Origin: Sphingobium lignivorans
GTDB lineage: Bacteria; Pseudomonadota; Alphaproteobacteria; Sphingomonadales; Sphingomonadaceae
Length of the DNA stretch: 64,000 nt
Assembly: GCF_014203955.1 (NCBI RefSeq)
Contig: NZ_JACHKA010000001.1
Coordinates: 1,674,001-1,738,000 of the forward strand
Direction: 5' to 3'
Under the pieces are notes generated by a model that was given only the letters and a program-made list of their open reading frames with translations, did no database searches and was not told the DNA's origin. The position numbers and the translations under genes were made by a program. Of this stretch, positions 37,461 through 50,515 are shown piece by piece. Numbering within the stretch: position 1 is the first letter of the stretch; the number at the start of each line of letters is the position of its first letter.

Positions 37461-37485
37461 GACCGGTCGGAAACCGGTCATTTTT
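37461..37485 (+). terminator. Intrinsic-terminator-like hairpin directly before the rpmE SD
   Basis: GACCGGT (37461-37467), loop CGGAA, ACCGGTC (37473-37479), then A and TTTTT (37481-37485). The T-run runs straight into the rpmE SD (GGAGC). It could end the fabZ transcript or act as an attenuator for L31. Confidence 0.65.
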
Positions 37486-37497
37486 GGAGCCCGACGC

Positions 37498-37725
37498 ATG
37501 AAAAAAGATACGCACCCCGACTATCACTATATCACCGTGCAGATGACCGATGGCACGAGTTTCCAGACCCGCTCGACCTGGGGCAAGGAAGGCGACACGA
37601 TGACGCTGGACATCGATCCCACCTCGCATCCCGCATGGACGGGCGGCCAGCGCCAGCTCGATCAGGGCGGTCAGGTTGCGCGCTTCAACAAGCGCTTTGG
37701 CGGCCTCACGCTCAAGAAGGGCTGA
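37498..37725 (+). CDS. rpmE: 50S ribosomal protein L31
   Basis: A 75-residue large-subunit protein: [19 protein letters not shown], then [29 protein letters not shown], and the end [14 protein letters not shown]. It lacks the CxxC zinc pairs of the C+ form, as is usual in alphaproteobacteria. ATG 37498 has GGAGC upstream. A 12-bp terminator follows at 37786. Confidence 0.96.
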   Translation: MKKDTHPDYHYITVQMTDGTSFQTRSTWGKEGDTMTLDIDPTSHPAWTGGQRQLDQGGQVARFNKRFGGLTLKKG

Positions 37726-37785
37726 GCCTTTCCGCATCCGCGGCATGAGAGCAGGGATTGGGTGTCACCATTTCCCAAAGACGGA

Positions 37786-37813
37786 AAAGGGCCTCGCATT
37801 TGCGAGGCCCTTT
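37786..37813. terminator. Bidirectional intrinsic terminator, rpmE / PEP-CTERM gene
   Basis: AAAGGGCCTCGC (37786-37797), loop ATTT, GCGAGGCCCTTT (37802-37813), followed by CCTTTTG. It is a perfect 12-bp stem between convergent genes. Confidence 0.85.
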
Positions 37814-37841
37814 CCTTTTGTGTCGCTCGGATGGCCCTGGT

Positions 37842-38492
37842 TCAGGCAAACATGATCTTCGTCTTGCGACGACGCATGGTGGCGCCTGCCAGCGCGAAGC
37901 CGCCGATCATCATGGCCCATGTGGCCGGCTCCGGAACGACCCCGGTGAAATCCGGCTTTCCGAGGAAGAGGTTCGGGCCCCAGTAACCGTCCGTCGTGTC
38001 GTTCTGAACGAAGTTCAGGAAATCGGGCGTCGAACCCTCAAGCCAGCGATTGTCGTTATACTGGATGCTTGAGTCGGTGTAGAAACCGATGTTGTTCCAG
38101 GTATAGTTGTTTCCCAGGCTCACCCCGGAGATAAGATACTCACCCGGCAGCAATGTCAGCTCGGGGATCGTCACATAACGGAAGTGACCGACGATCGGAT
38201 AGGCATTGGTGACGACCGCGGACGCGAGCAGCGTTCCGGTGCTGAGACAGCCGGCGGTGTCGCAACTGTAGAGCGCGACCTGATTGTCCTCCACCTGACC
38301 GTTGAACGGGTCGGCATAATATCCCAGCCCGCTGACCGTCACAGTCTCCAGGACCGTGAAGCTGTTCGCGAATATCCAGTCGCCGTTGTTGAAGGAATTG
38401 GTCGCGGTTTCGAATTCCCAGGCCGGTCCGGCATGGGCGATTCCCGACATCAGCGTGGTGGCCGCCAGAGCGGCCCAGATCGTGCTTTTCAT
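37842..38492 (-). CDS. PEP-CTERM sorting-domain protein
   Basis: A 216-residue exported protein. It has a signal peptide MKSTIWAALAATTLMSGIAHA and a C-terminal exosortase signal VVPEPATWAMMIGGFALAGATMRRRK (PEP motif, hydrophobic helix, basic tail). Such proteins are cleaved and anchored by an exosortase (EpsH/XrtA) in bacteria that make exopolysaccharide. Mature function unknown; the body is mostly beta-type (TFVETVTVSGLGYYADPFNG, VALYSCDTAGCLSTG). ATG 38492 has GGGAGAG upstream. No exosortase gene lies in this window. Confidence 0.92.
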   Translation of the reverse strand: MKSTIWAALAATTLMSGIAHAGPAWEFETATNSFNNGDWIFANSFTVLETVTVSGLGYYADPFNGQVEDNQVALYSCDTAGCLSTGTLLASAVVTNAYPIVGHFRYVTIPELTLLPGEYLISGVSLGNNYTWNNIGFYTDSSIQYNDNRWLEGSTPDFLNFVQNDTTDGYWGPNLFLGKPDFTGVVPEPATWAMMIGGFALAGATMRRRKTKIMFA

Positions 38493-38776
38493 TGTCCACT
38501 CTCCCACATCTATGGCGCCATGCACCATGCAGAACGCCTACAGGCGATCGAGGTTCGATCGTCTGAATGCGCGGCCCGGTTTCGCGGACGTTGTCGAGTT
38601 GTCGGTCTTCCCCACCACAAGACTCGGCCGTCTTGTTAACCGTGTTAATTATCCTGTGCCGGGTGAACTTGCAAATATGATGGGAGCGCGTCCGGGTGCG
38701 GCACGATCTTCCTTCGCCGGCCAGTAGTGGTTCACGGCACGACGACCTTTCCCGAAGCCAGGCGCGGCGCGCACGA
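38493..38776. other. Intergenic region, PEP-CTERM gene / rpoC 3' side
   Basis: About 284 bases with no supported gene. It must hold the promoter of the PEP-CTERM gene, but I see no convincing consensus. An AT-richer stretch (TTGTTAACCGTGTTAATTATCC, about 38632-38653) is the likeliest promoter area. Confidence 0.35.
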
Positions 38777-38812
38777 AAAAGCGCCCGAACGGCGGTGACC
38801 GTCCGGGCGCTT
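38777..38812 (-). terminator. Terminator of rpoBC
   Basis: On the minus strand AAAGCGCCCG (38812-38803) pairs with CGGGCGCTTT (38786-38777), and TT follows. The inner bases (GACGG with CCGTT) extend the stem. It lies 24 bases after the rpoC stop. Confidence 0.85.
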
Positions 38813-38835
38813 TCAATGTGATTGGCTGAAGATGC

Positions 38836-43092
<4,257 letters not shown>

Positions 43093-43173
43093 GTCTCAAT
43101 TCCCTCTTGAGGGCTGAATTTCGGTCAAGGGTGAAAAGAGGGCACCGGCTTCGGCAGACAGTGCCCGCTTCCC

Positions 43174-46100
43174 TTATTCCGCGGCCTCGGGCAGTTCGCC
43201 GTCGCCGTCCTCGTCGCTCATGTCTTCCAGCGCTGCCAGCTCCACATTGAGGCCGAGCGAGCGCATTTCCTTGACCAGCACGTTGAAGCTCTCGGGGATG
43301 CCGGCCTCGAACGTGTCGTCACCCTTGACGATCGCCTCATAGACCTTGGTGCGGCCGACCACGTCGTCGGACTTCACCGTCAGCATTTCCTGCAGCGTGT
43401 ATGCGGCGCCGTATGCCTGGAGCGCCCAGACCTCCATCTCACCGAAGCGCTGGCCGCCAAACTGGGCCTTGCCGCCCAGCGGCTGCTGGGTGACGAGGCT
43501 GTAGGGGCCGATCGAACGGGCATGGATCTTGTCGTCGACCAGGTGGTGCAGCTTCAGCATGTAGATGATGCCGACAGTCACCTTGCGGTCGAAGGCGTCG
43601 CCGGTGCGGCCATCGAACAGCGTCGACTGCCCCGAGGGATCGAGCCCGGCCAACTCCAGCATGGCCGATACGTCCGCCTCGCGGGCGCCGTCGAACACAG
43701 GCGTCGCGATCGGCACGCCCGTCACCAAGTTGGAAGCCAGCTCCACGATCTGCTCGGAACTGCGCGCCTCGATCTCCGCGGCGTAATTGTCGCCATAGAC
43801 CGTGAGCAGCCGCTCCTTCACCGCTTCCGGCATTTCGCCACCGGTCACGCCGGGATTAGCCTCGCGCCAGTCCTGCAGAGCTTGCTTGATCTGCTGGCCA
43901 AGACCACGCGCAGCCCAGCCCAGATGCGTCTCGAAGATCTGTCCGACGTTCATGCGCGAGGGCACGCCGAGCGGGTTCAACACGATGTCGACGGGGGTGC
44001 CGTCCTCAAGGAACGGCATGTCCTCGATCGGCAGGATGCGCGAGATGACTCCCTTGTTACCGTGACGGCCGGCCATCTTGTCGCCCGGCTGCAGCTTGCG
44101 CTTCACCGCGACGAACACCTTGACCATCTTGAGCACGCCCGGGGGCAGTTCGTCACCGCGCTGCAGCTTCTCGACACGGTCCTCGAACTTCTCGACGATC
44201 AGCTTCACCGCCTCGTCATACTGCGCCTTTACGGCTTCAAGCTGCGTCTGGCGCGTGTCGTCCGCCACGGCGAACTTCCACCATTCGTGGCGCTCGACCT
44301 CGGAAAGCAGAGCCTCGTCGATCTCGACGCCCTTCTTCACGCCCTTCGGGGCCGCCGTGGCGACCTGCCCGATCAGCATCTCGCGCAGACGGTTGAACGT
44401 GGCGCGATTGAGAATGGCGCGCTCGTCCTCGCGGTCCTTGGCGAGGCGGTCGATCTCCTCACGCTCGATCGCCATCGCGCGCTCGTCCTTGTCGATGCCA
44501 TGGCGGTTGAACACGCGCACCTCGACGATCGTGCCGGCAACGCCCGGGGGCAGGCGGAGCGAGGTGTCGCGCACATCGCTGGCCTTCTCGCCGAAGATCG
44601 CGCGGAGGAGCTTTTCCTCCGGCGTCATCGGGCTTTCACCCTTCGGCGTGATCTTGCCGACGAGAATGTCGCCCGGCTCGACCTCGGCGCCGATGTAGAC
44701 GATGCCCGCCTCGTCGAGGTTGCGCAGGGCTTCCTCGCCGACATTCGGGATATCGCGCGTGATGTCCTCGGGCCCGAGCTTGGTGTCGCGGGCCATTACC
44801 TCGAACTCTTCGATGTGGATCGAGGTGAAGACGTCATCCTTCACGATCCGCTCGGAGATGAGGATGGAGTCTTCGTAGTTGTAGCCGTTCCAGGGCATGA
44901 ACGCGACGAGGCTGTTGCGGCCCAGCGCCAGTTCACCCAGCTCCGTGGACGGACCGTCAGCGATCACGTCTCCGGCGGAAACATGGTCGCCCACCTTCAC
45001 CAGCGGACGCTGGTTGATGCAGGTGTCCTGGTTGGAGCGCTGGAACTTCATCAGCGTGTAGATGTCCACGCCCGAACGGCCCGGCTCCACATCCTCCGTG
45101 GCACGGATGACGATACGGGTCGCGTCGACCTGATCGACGATGCCCGAGCGCTTGGCCGCGATGGCGGCGCCGGAATCGCGTGCCACCGTCTCTTCCATGC
45201 CGGTGCCGACGAACGGCGCCTCGGCCCGCACCAGAGGCACGGCCTGACGCTGCATGTTCGAGCCCATGAGCGCGCGGTTGGCGTCGTCGTTTTCCAGGAA
45301 CGGAATAAGCGAAGCGGCAACCGAGACGAGCTGCTTGGGGCTCACGTCCATCAGCGTGATGTGATCGCGCGGCGCCATCAGGAACTCACCGGCTTCACGC
45401 GAGGAAACGAGTTCCTCGACGAACTGACCGTCCTCGGTCAGCTCCGCATTGGCCTGCGCGATCGTGTGCTTCGCTTCTTCCATGGCGGACAGATAGACGA
45501 CCTCGTCGGTCACCTTGTTGTCGACCACCTTGCGATAGGGCGTCTCGATGAAGCCGTACTTGTTGACGCGCGAGAAGCTCGCCAGCGAGTTGATCAGGCC
45601 GATGTTCGGGCCTTCCGGCGTCTCGATGGGGCAGATGCGGCCATAATGGGTCGGGTGAACGTCGCGGACCTCGAAGCCGGCGCGTTCGCGGGTGAGACCG
45701 CCCGGCCCGAGCGCCGAGACGCGACGCTTGTGCGTGATCTCGGAGAGCGGGTTGGTCTGGTCCATGAACTGCGAGAGCTGGGAGGAGCCGAAGAACTCGC
45801 GCACGGCAGCCACAGCGGGCTTGGCGTTGATGAGGTCATTCGGCATCACCGTCGAGACGTCGACGCTCGACATGCGCTCCTTCACGGCGCGCTCCATGCG
45901 CAGCAGGCCGACGCGATACTGGTTTTCCAGCAGCTCGCCCACCGAACGCACGCGGCGGTTGCCGAGATTGTCGATGTCGTCGATCTCGCCCTTGCCGTCC
46001 TTGAGGTTCACCAGCTCCTTGACGACTGCAAGGATGTCCTCGCGGCGCAGCGTGGTGATGGTGTCCTCAGCGTCGAGGCCAAGGCGCATGTTGAGCTTCA

Positions 46101-47349
46101 CGCGGCCCACGGCCGAGAGATCATAGCGCTCGCCGTCGAAGAACAGGCCTTCGAACAGGGCTTCGGCCGTCTCGCGCGTCGGCGGCTCGCCGGGGCGCAT
46201 GACGCGGTAAATGTCCGACAGCGCATGGTCGCGATCCTCGGCCTTGTCGACCTTCAGCGTGTTGCGAATCCACGGGCCCGTGTTGACGTGATCGATATCG
46301 AGCAGCTCGATGCGATCGATCCCGGCTTCATCCAGCTTGGCGAGATTCTCGGGGGAAACCTCATCGCCCGCTTCGATATAGATCGCGCCAGTGGCCTCAT
46401 TGATGAGGTCATAGGCGCTGTAGCGGCCATAGATTTCCTCGGTCGGGATGACGAGCGATTCAAGGCCGTCCTTCTGTGCCTTGAGTGCCGCGCGCGGACT
46501 GATCTTCTGGCCCGCAGCGAACACCACCTCGCCGGTCTTGGCGTCGACGATGTCGAACATCGGCTTCTGGCCGCGCCAGGCTTCGGCTGTGTAGGGGATC
46601 TGCCAGCCGTTCTGGCCGCGGACATAAGTGATCTTGTTGTAGAACTCGCCGAGGATATCCTCGCTGTTCAGGCCGAGCGCATAGAGCAGCGCCGTTACCG
46701 GCAGCTTGCGCTTGCGGTCGATGCGGACATTCACGATGTCCTTGGCGTCGAACTCGAAGTCCAGCCAGGAACCGCGGTAGGGGATCACGCGGGCAGCGAA
46801 GAGATACTTGCCAGACGAGTGGGTCTTGCCACGGTCATGGTCGAACAGCACGCCAGGCGAACGGTGCATCTGGGACACGATGACGCGCTCGGTGCCATTG
46901 ATGATGAACGTGCCGTTCTGCGTCATGAGCGGCATGTCGCCCATGTAGACGTCCTGCTCCTTGATATCGAGGACGGAGCGGGTCTCGGTGTCGGCGTCCA
47001 CTTCGAACACGATCAGGCGAAGCGTCACGCGCATCGGCGCTGCATAAGTGATGCCGCGCTGACGGCACTCCTCGGTGTCGTACTTGGGATCCTCGAGCTC
47101 GTAATGAACGAAGTCCAGCTCCGCCGTGCCGGCGAAGTCGCGGATCGGGAAGACGCTGCGCAGAGTCTTCTCCAGGCCGGACACATAGCCGATCGCGGGA
47201 TTGGAGCGCAGGAACTGCTCATAGCTCTCCCGCTGCACTTCGATCAGATTCGGCATCTGCACCACTTCGTGGATGTTGCCGAAAACCTTGCGGATGCGCT
47301 TCTTGGCGCTTTCGCCGGCCGTGGAGGGGGGGAGAGCCTTGGTTGCCAT
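43174..47349 (-). CDS. rpoB: DNA-directed RNA polymerase subunit beta
   Basis: Beta subunit, 1391 residues. The rifampicin-binding cluster is present and looks wild-type ([22 protein letters not shown] then VSALGPGGL; the usual Asn-Asn is Thr-Asn here). Other blocks include [65 protein letters not shown] and the C-terminal [19 protein letters not shown]. rplJ-rplL, usual upstream neighbours, are absent; sodC is upstream instead. The leader holds a terminator-like hairpin (47453-47480). Confidence 0.98.
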   Translation of the reverse strand: MATKALPPSTAGESAKKRIRKVFGNIHEVVQMPNLIEVQRESYEQFLRSNPAIGYVSGLEKTLRSVFPIRDFAGTAELDFVHYELEDPKYDTEECRQRGITYAAPMRVTLRLIVFEVDADTETRSVLDIKEQDVYMGDMPLMTQNGTFIINGTERVIVSQMHRSPGVLFDHDRGKTHSSGKYLFAARVIPYRGSWLDFEFDAKDIVNVRIDRKRKLPVTALLYALGLNSEDILGEFYNKITYVRGQNGWQIPYTAEAWRGQKPMFDIVDAKTGEVVFAAGQKISPRAALKAQKDGLESLVIPTEEIYGRYSAYDLINEATGAIYIEAGDEVSPENLAKLDEAGIDRIELLDIDHVNTGPWIRNTLKVDKAEDRDHALSDIYRVMRPGEPPTRETAEALFEGLFFDGERYDLSAVGRVKLNMRLGLDAEDTITTLRREDILAVVKELVNLKDGKGEIDDIDNLGNRRVRSVGELLENQYRVGLLRMERAVKERMSSVDVSTVMPNDLINAKPAVAAVREFFGSSQLSQFMDQTNPLSEITHKRRVSALGPGGLTRERAGFEVRDVHPTHYGRICPIETPEGPNIGLINSLASFSRVNKYGFIETPYRKVVDNKVTDEVVYLSAMEEAKHTIAQANAELTEDGQFVEELVSSREAGEFLMAPRDHITLMDVSPKQLVSVAASLIPFLENDDANRALMGSNMQRQAVPLVRAEAPFVGTGMEETVARDSGAAIAAKRSGIVDQVDATRIVIRATEDVEPGRSGVDIYTLMKFQRSNQDTCINQRPLVKVGDHVSAGDVIADGPSTELGELALGRNSLVAFMPWNGYNYEDSILISERIVKDDVFTSIHIEEFEVMARDTKLGPEDITRDIPNVGEEALRNLDEAGIVYIGAEVEPGDILVGKITPKGESPMTPEEKLLRAIFGEKASDVRDTSLRLPPGVAGTIVEVRVFNRHGIDKDERAMAIEREEIDRLAKDREDERAILNRATFNRLREMLIGQVATAAPKGVKKGVEIDEALLSEVERHEWWKFAVADDTRQTQLEAVKAQYDEAVKLIVEKFEDRVEKLQRGDELPPGVLKMVKVFVAVKRKLQPGDKMAGRHGNKGVISRILPIEDMPFLEDGTPVDIVLNPLGVPSRMNVGQIFETHLGWAARGLGQQIKQALQDWREANPGVTGGEMPEAVKERLLTVYGDNYAAEIEARSSEQIVELASNLVTGVPIATPVFDGAREADVSAMLELAGLDPSGQSTLFDGRTGDAFDRKVTVGIIYMLKLHHLVDDKIHARSIGPYSLVTQQPLGGKAQFGGQRFGEMEVWALQAYGAAYTLQEMLTVKSDDVVGRTKVYEAIVKGDDTFEAGIPESFNVLVKEMRSLGLNVELAALEDMSDEDGDGELPEAAE

Positions 47350-47647
47350 GCCTGTCCTGCCTGAATTGGTCCCAAAAATCTTCGCATCACAGCGAACTTC
47401 AGCCGCGCGGTTGCTCGATCGCCCGGTAGGGGCGGCTCAGCCACGCAAAAAAGTGCGGGCCGGGGCTGTCCGATCCGCACTGCAGCGTCTGGAGGACCTG
47501 TCACTCGCCCCATACTTGTTGCTTGCCGTACGCAAAGCGGCATGCTGGCCCGGGCGAGGGCAGGCGACTCATTCGGTTCGGCCAGCGATCTGGCGAACCC
47601 GATGAATCGTTCAGAGGGGCGATATAATCCTATTCGGCGCGAGTGCA
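47350..47647 (-). promoter_or_regulatory. rpoB leader and promoter region
   Basis: About 300 bases between the sodC terminator and rpoB with no supported gene. It must hold the rpoB promoter, since sodC ends in its own terminator. It contains the hairpin listed at 47447-47480. The rpoB SD is GGCAGGACAGG directly before the ATG. Confidence 0.5.
47447..47480 (-). terminator. Attenuator-like terminator in the rpoB leader
   Basis: On the minus strand GTGCGG (47480-47475) pairs with CCGCAC (47458-47453), with an inner CGG/CCG, followed by TTTTTT (47452-47447). It lies about 100 bases before the rpoB ATG. E. coli rpoB is also preceded by an attenuator, so partial read-through is plausible. Confidence 0.6.
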
Positions 47648-47673
47648 AGAGCCCGCAACGCTTTGCGGGCTCT
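47648..47673 (-). terminator. Intrinsic terminator of sodC
   Basis: Minus strand AGAGCCCGCAA (47673-47663) pairs with TTGCGGGCTCT (47658-47648), an 11-bp perfect stem with a 4-base loop, ending TTGC. It lies 8 bases after the sodC stop. Confidence 0.8.
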
Positions 47674-47681
47674 GAAGCTCC

Positions 47682-48239
47682 CTACGAGCCGGGGCCCTGC
47701 TTGCGATAAAGGACGCCGCACAGAACCCGAGCACCGCTGTTGCCGGTCGGGTCCGTCTTCATGTCATCGGGATCGGCATGCACGACGAATGAGGCGCCAT
47801 CGAGATCGAAAAGCGCGGTGAGCGACGTGTGTGCCGTGAACTTCAGGGAAGCCTCCCCGCGCGCATCGGCGGTCAGCATTGGCAAGTCGCCCTGATGCGG
47901 GCCGGCCGGATTCTCGGTTCCGTGCTGCGCACTGGTGGGGTTGAGATGCGGTCCGGCAGACGTGAAGTCCGGCAGTTTGCATTCGCCGATCGTATGGATG
48001 TGCATGCCATGATTGCCGGGGGTCAGCCCGCCACGCACGGTGATCGACCCTGCGAGCGCTTCACCTTGCGGGTGCAGAGTGACCTTGCCCATCGGCAGGC
48101 CGGTGTTGTCGTAGAGAATCGCTTCTGCGTAAGGCACGGGCGGCGGAGGCGCGCCGGGAGGTGCCTTTTGAGCGCAGGCCGCGAGCGCGAGCAGGGCGAT
48201 TGCCGTTGCGGCGTGAGGAAGCGAAGAAAGTCGGGCCAT
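47682..48239 (-). CDS. sodC: Cu/Zn superoxide dismutase, lipoprotein form
   Basis: Detoxifies superoxide in the periplasm. The 185-residue protein has a lipobox LALAACAQ with C22 as the lipid site, then a Pro-rich linker. The copper ligands H80, H82, H98 and H154, zinc ligands H98, H106, H115 and D118, and the disulphide pair C87/C174 all sit at the family positions (HGMHIHTIGEC, GPHLNP, HGTENPAGPHQGDLP, HADPDDM). ATG 48239 has GAGAGG upstream; a frame to 48275 lacks an SD. Confidence 0.95.
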   Translation of the reverse strand: MARLSSLPHAATAIALLALAACAQKAPPGAPPPPVPYAEAILYDNTGLPMGKVTLHPQGEALAGSITVRGGLTPGNHGMHIHTIGECKLPDFTSAGPHLNPTSAQHGTENPAGPHQGDLPMLTADARGEASLKFTAHTSLTALFDLDGASFVVHADPDDMKTDPTGNSGARVLCGVLYRKQGPGS

Positions 48240-48320
48240 CTGGACCTCTCTTGTTAAGGCACACAGTTCAGTCAACGGACAAGCCTATAGAGTTGTTCTG
48301 GTAGCTCAAGTGTTACCGCG

Positions 48321-48854
48321 TCAGAGCAGCGCGATGAACCGCTCCATACCGGCTGCTGCGCGCTGCGATGCAGCCAGGAGGTTGGCATGGAAATCGCCTG
48401 CGCTCTCATGGTTGGCGTCGTCGGTCGTCGCCTTGATGCCTGCCCATGGCAAGCCGAGATTGCCGGCATATTGCGCAACGGCCGCCGTTTCCATGTCCAC
48501 CACGTCCGCATCGAGCGCGGCGACAAGATGTGCGGCATAATGCGCGTCCTCGATGAAGGCGTCGCCGCTCGTGATGCAAGCCTCCGGGAGCCCGGTGCCG
48601 GGATCGGGCATGGCGTGATAAGGTTCGACATTTGCCGGCCCCATCGGCCACTCACCCGGCGGATAATGGACGAACGCGTCCGCCTTGCGCGCGCCATAGT
48701 CGTGCTGGATCGCGCGCGCGAGGTAGAAGCAGTCGCCCTCGATCTGGCTGAGCTTGCCGGCCGTGCCGACCGTCATCAGCAGATCGGCACCGTGACGGGT
48801 GTGCAGCCGGGCCGCGGCCTGCCACATAACCGGTGGCGAGGCGGCAGACTGCAA
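48321..48854 (-). pseudogene. 5'-truncated nucleosidase/phosphorylase (MTA/SAH nucleosidase-like)
   Basis: The open frame encodes about 177 residues of the purine-nucleoside phosphorylase / MTAN superfamily: ARLHTRHGADLLMTVGTAGKL, AFIEDAHYAA, the DADVVDMETAAVAQYA segment with the substrate-binding Met-Glu, and WAGIKATTDDANHESAGDFH. The family is normally about 210-230 residues, and the first strand and glycine-rich loop are missing here. Upstream in frame there is a TAG 15 codons before the first usable TTG (48854), and no other frame supplies the missing part. The loss is next to a 10-bp tandem repeat and the MFS gene, so a rearrangement probably removed the 5' end. An internal ATG (48827) could still give a short protein. 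Confidence 0.7.
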
Positions 48855-48898
48855 AGCATATGAGGCCCGGTCGTCCCGCCGGATGCTCTACTTGGACA

Positions 48899-48918
48899 AA
48901 GGCTATAAAAGGCTATAA
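48899..48918. repeat. Perfect 10-bp tandem repeat at the rearrangement border
   Basis: AAGGCTATAA occurs twice in a row (48899-48908 and 48909-48918) in the 126-base gap between the truncated nucleosidase and the MFS gene. Tandem duplications of this size can be footprints of element excision or replication slippage. Confidence 0.75.
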
Positions 48919-48980
48919 GATGCCAACGCGATCGGTGCCGACCTCGCCAAACGGCAGATCGAACCCGTCATTCCGGGCGC

Positions 48981-50351
48981 TCAAGCCGCCGGGGCGACGC
49001 GGCCTTCGACTGGGGGCTGGCGTTCGGGCCTGCGGATCAGCACCGAGATGGCGATGATCGCGAGGAACAGGATGAACGGGCAGATCGCCGCGATGGCATA
49101 GGTTCGCACGGCGGGAATGCCGCTGGCGAGGATCGCGCCGCCGATCAGCGGGCCGACGATGCCGCCGATCTTGCCGATTGCCGAGGCCCAGCCGCCCGCA
49201 CTCGCGCGGATGGCGCTGGGATAATAGAGCGCCAGCTGGCTGATGATCGCGGCATGGCAGCCGCCCACCAGCATGCCCTGCACCACGATGGTCGGCAGCA
49301 GCATCGCGCGGGGGATCCATTCCATGCCGACGGCGACCGCCATGGGCACGATGAGCAGCGTGCAGGTGGCTGCGAATTTGAGACCATAGCGCGCTGAAAG
49401 GCGCATGATCACCACGCCGGAAATGGCGCCCAGCAGCGCACCGATCGCCGAGACATTGGCGGCCGTCTCGCGCGCCACGTCCATCCGCTCCAGCACGAGC
49501 GGGCCGAAAGCGGACTTGAAGAAGATGCCGAGTGCGCTGGCGCCATAGCCGATCCAGATGATCGGCGTGAGCAGCCGCAGATTGCCCACGAACAGATCGC
49601 TGAAGCGGAAATTGCGATCCTGCTTCTTCTCGTCGCCGAGCACGAAGCGGTCGCCGGGCTGCACATCCATGGCAGGGTCGAGCCGCTTGAGCGTGGCGCT
49701 CACCAGCTCGGGCTTGATGCCCTTGCTCACCAGGAAGCGCGGCGACTCGGGCAGGAAGATGGCGATCGCGATGGCGCAGACCACCGAGCCGATGCCGCCG
49801 GCGAAATACACGCCTTCCCAGCCATAAAGCGGGCCCAGCCAGTTGGTGAGCGGGGCCGCGGTCGCACTGCCGATGCTGAAGCCCATCATGATGAAGGCCA
49901 CCACCGTCGCCCGCATCTTGGGCGGGACGAACTCGACATTGAGTGCCCAGGCCAGCGGCAGCGCGCCGCCGATCGCCAGCCCATCCAGAAAGCGCAGCGT
50001 GAGCAGCGCGGGATAATTGGTCGCGAAGCCGGTGAGGAAGGTGAGGATGCCGAAGGCAAGCGTGCACATGACGATGGTGGGGCGGCGGCCGATCCGGTCA
50101 CCGACATATGTGAAGATGAGGCCGCCCACCACCATGCCGAGCGTGCCGGCGGAGAAGGCATTGCCGATCTGCACATCCGACAGGAGCAGCTCTTCCTGCA
50201 TATAAGGCGCGGTGAACGACATCATCATCATGTCGAGCCCGTCGAACAGGGTCACGAGCCAGGAGAGGCAAATCAGCAGATAATTGAACGGTGTGAGCTT
50301 GCGACCGTCCAGCAGTGTCGCCAGATCGATCGTGCGAGCCGGTCTTGTCAT
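48981..50351 (-). CDS. MFS transporter, aromatic-acid:H+ symporter type
   Basis: A 456-residue major-facilitator protein with 12 predicted membrane segments. The TM1 motif WLVTLFDGLDMMMMSFTAPYM has the DGxD signature of the AAHS family (PcaK/BenK). The inter-TM2-3 loop VGDRIGRRPTIV is canonical, and PESPRFLVSKG follows TM6. The ligand is probably a carboxylate, but it is unproven. ATG 50351 is preferred over a frame start at 50378. It is divergent from the FAD oxidoreductase, with an operator between them. Confidence 0.93.
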   Translation of the reverse strand: MTRPARTIDLATLLDGRKLTPFNYLLICLSWLVTLFDGLDMMMMSFTAPYMQEELLLSDVQIGNAFSAGTLGMVVGGLIFTYVGDRIGRRPTIVMCTLAFGILTFLTGFATNYPALLTLRFLDGLAIGGALPLAWALNVEFVPPKMRATVVAFIMMGFSIGSATAAPLTNWLGPLYGWEGVYFAGGIGSVVCAIAIAIFLPESPRFLVSKGIKPELVSATLKRLDPAMDVQPGDRFVLGDEKKQDRNFRFSDLFVGNLRLLTPIIWIGYGASALGIFFKSAFGPLVLERMDVARETAANVSAIGALLGAISGVVIMRLSARYGLKFAATCTLLIVPMAVAVGMEWIPRAMLLPTIVVQGMLVGGCHAAIISQLALYYPSAIRASAGGWASAIGKIGGIVGPLIGGAILASGIPAVRTYAIAAICPFILFLAIIAISVLIRRPERQPPVEGRVAPAA

Positions 50352-50437
50352 GGCTCTCTGGTCTCCCTCTCCGCGCATGGCAGCCTGCGCATCGGAACGA
50401 TAACAGGCGGCTCGTGCATTTGGCTACAGAAATAGCT

Positions 50438-50464
50438 AAGCTTGCTCTAATGATTAGCAAGCTT
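50438..50464. promoter_or_regulatory. Inverted-repeat operator in a divergent promoter
   Basis: AAGCTTGCT (50438-50446), spacer CTAATGATT, AGCAAGCTT (50456-50464): a perfect 9-bp inverted repeat. The right half also sits in a near-palindrome TTAGCAAGCTTTCTAA. It is 87 bases from the MFS start and 52 from the FAD-enzyme start. The region is AT-rich compared with its surroundings. No regulator gene lies beside it. Confidence 0.7.
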
Positions 50465-50515
50465 TCTAATAGGGCTGCAGGCGCGAGTCGAGTCGCGTGA
50501 TCGGAGGGGAAACGA

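Noticed and set aside
43522..47364. 1280-codon open frame antisense to rpoB
   Set aside because: Same reason: a shadow of rpoB, with no SD and no recognised domain.
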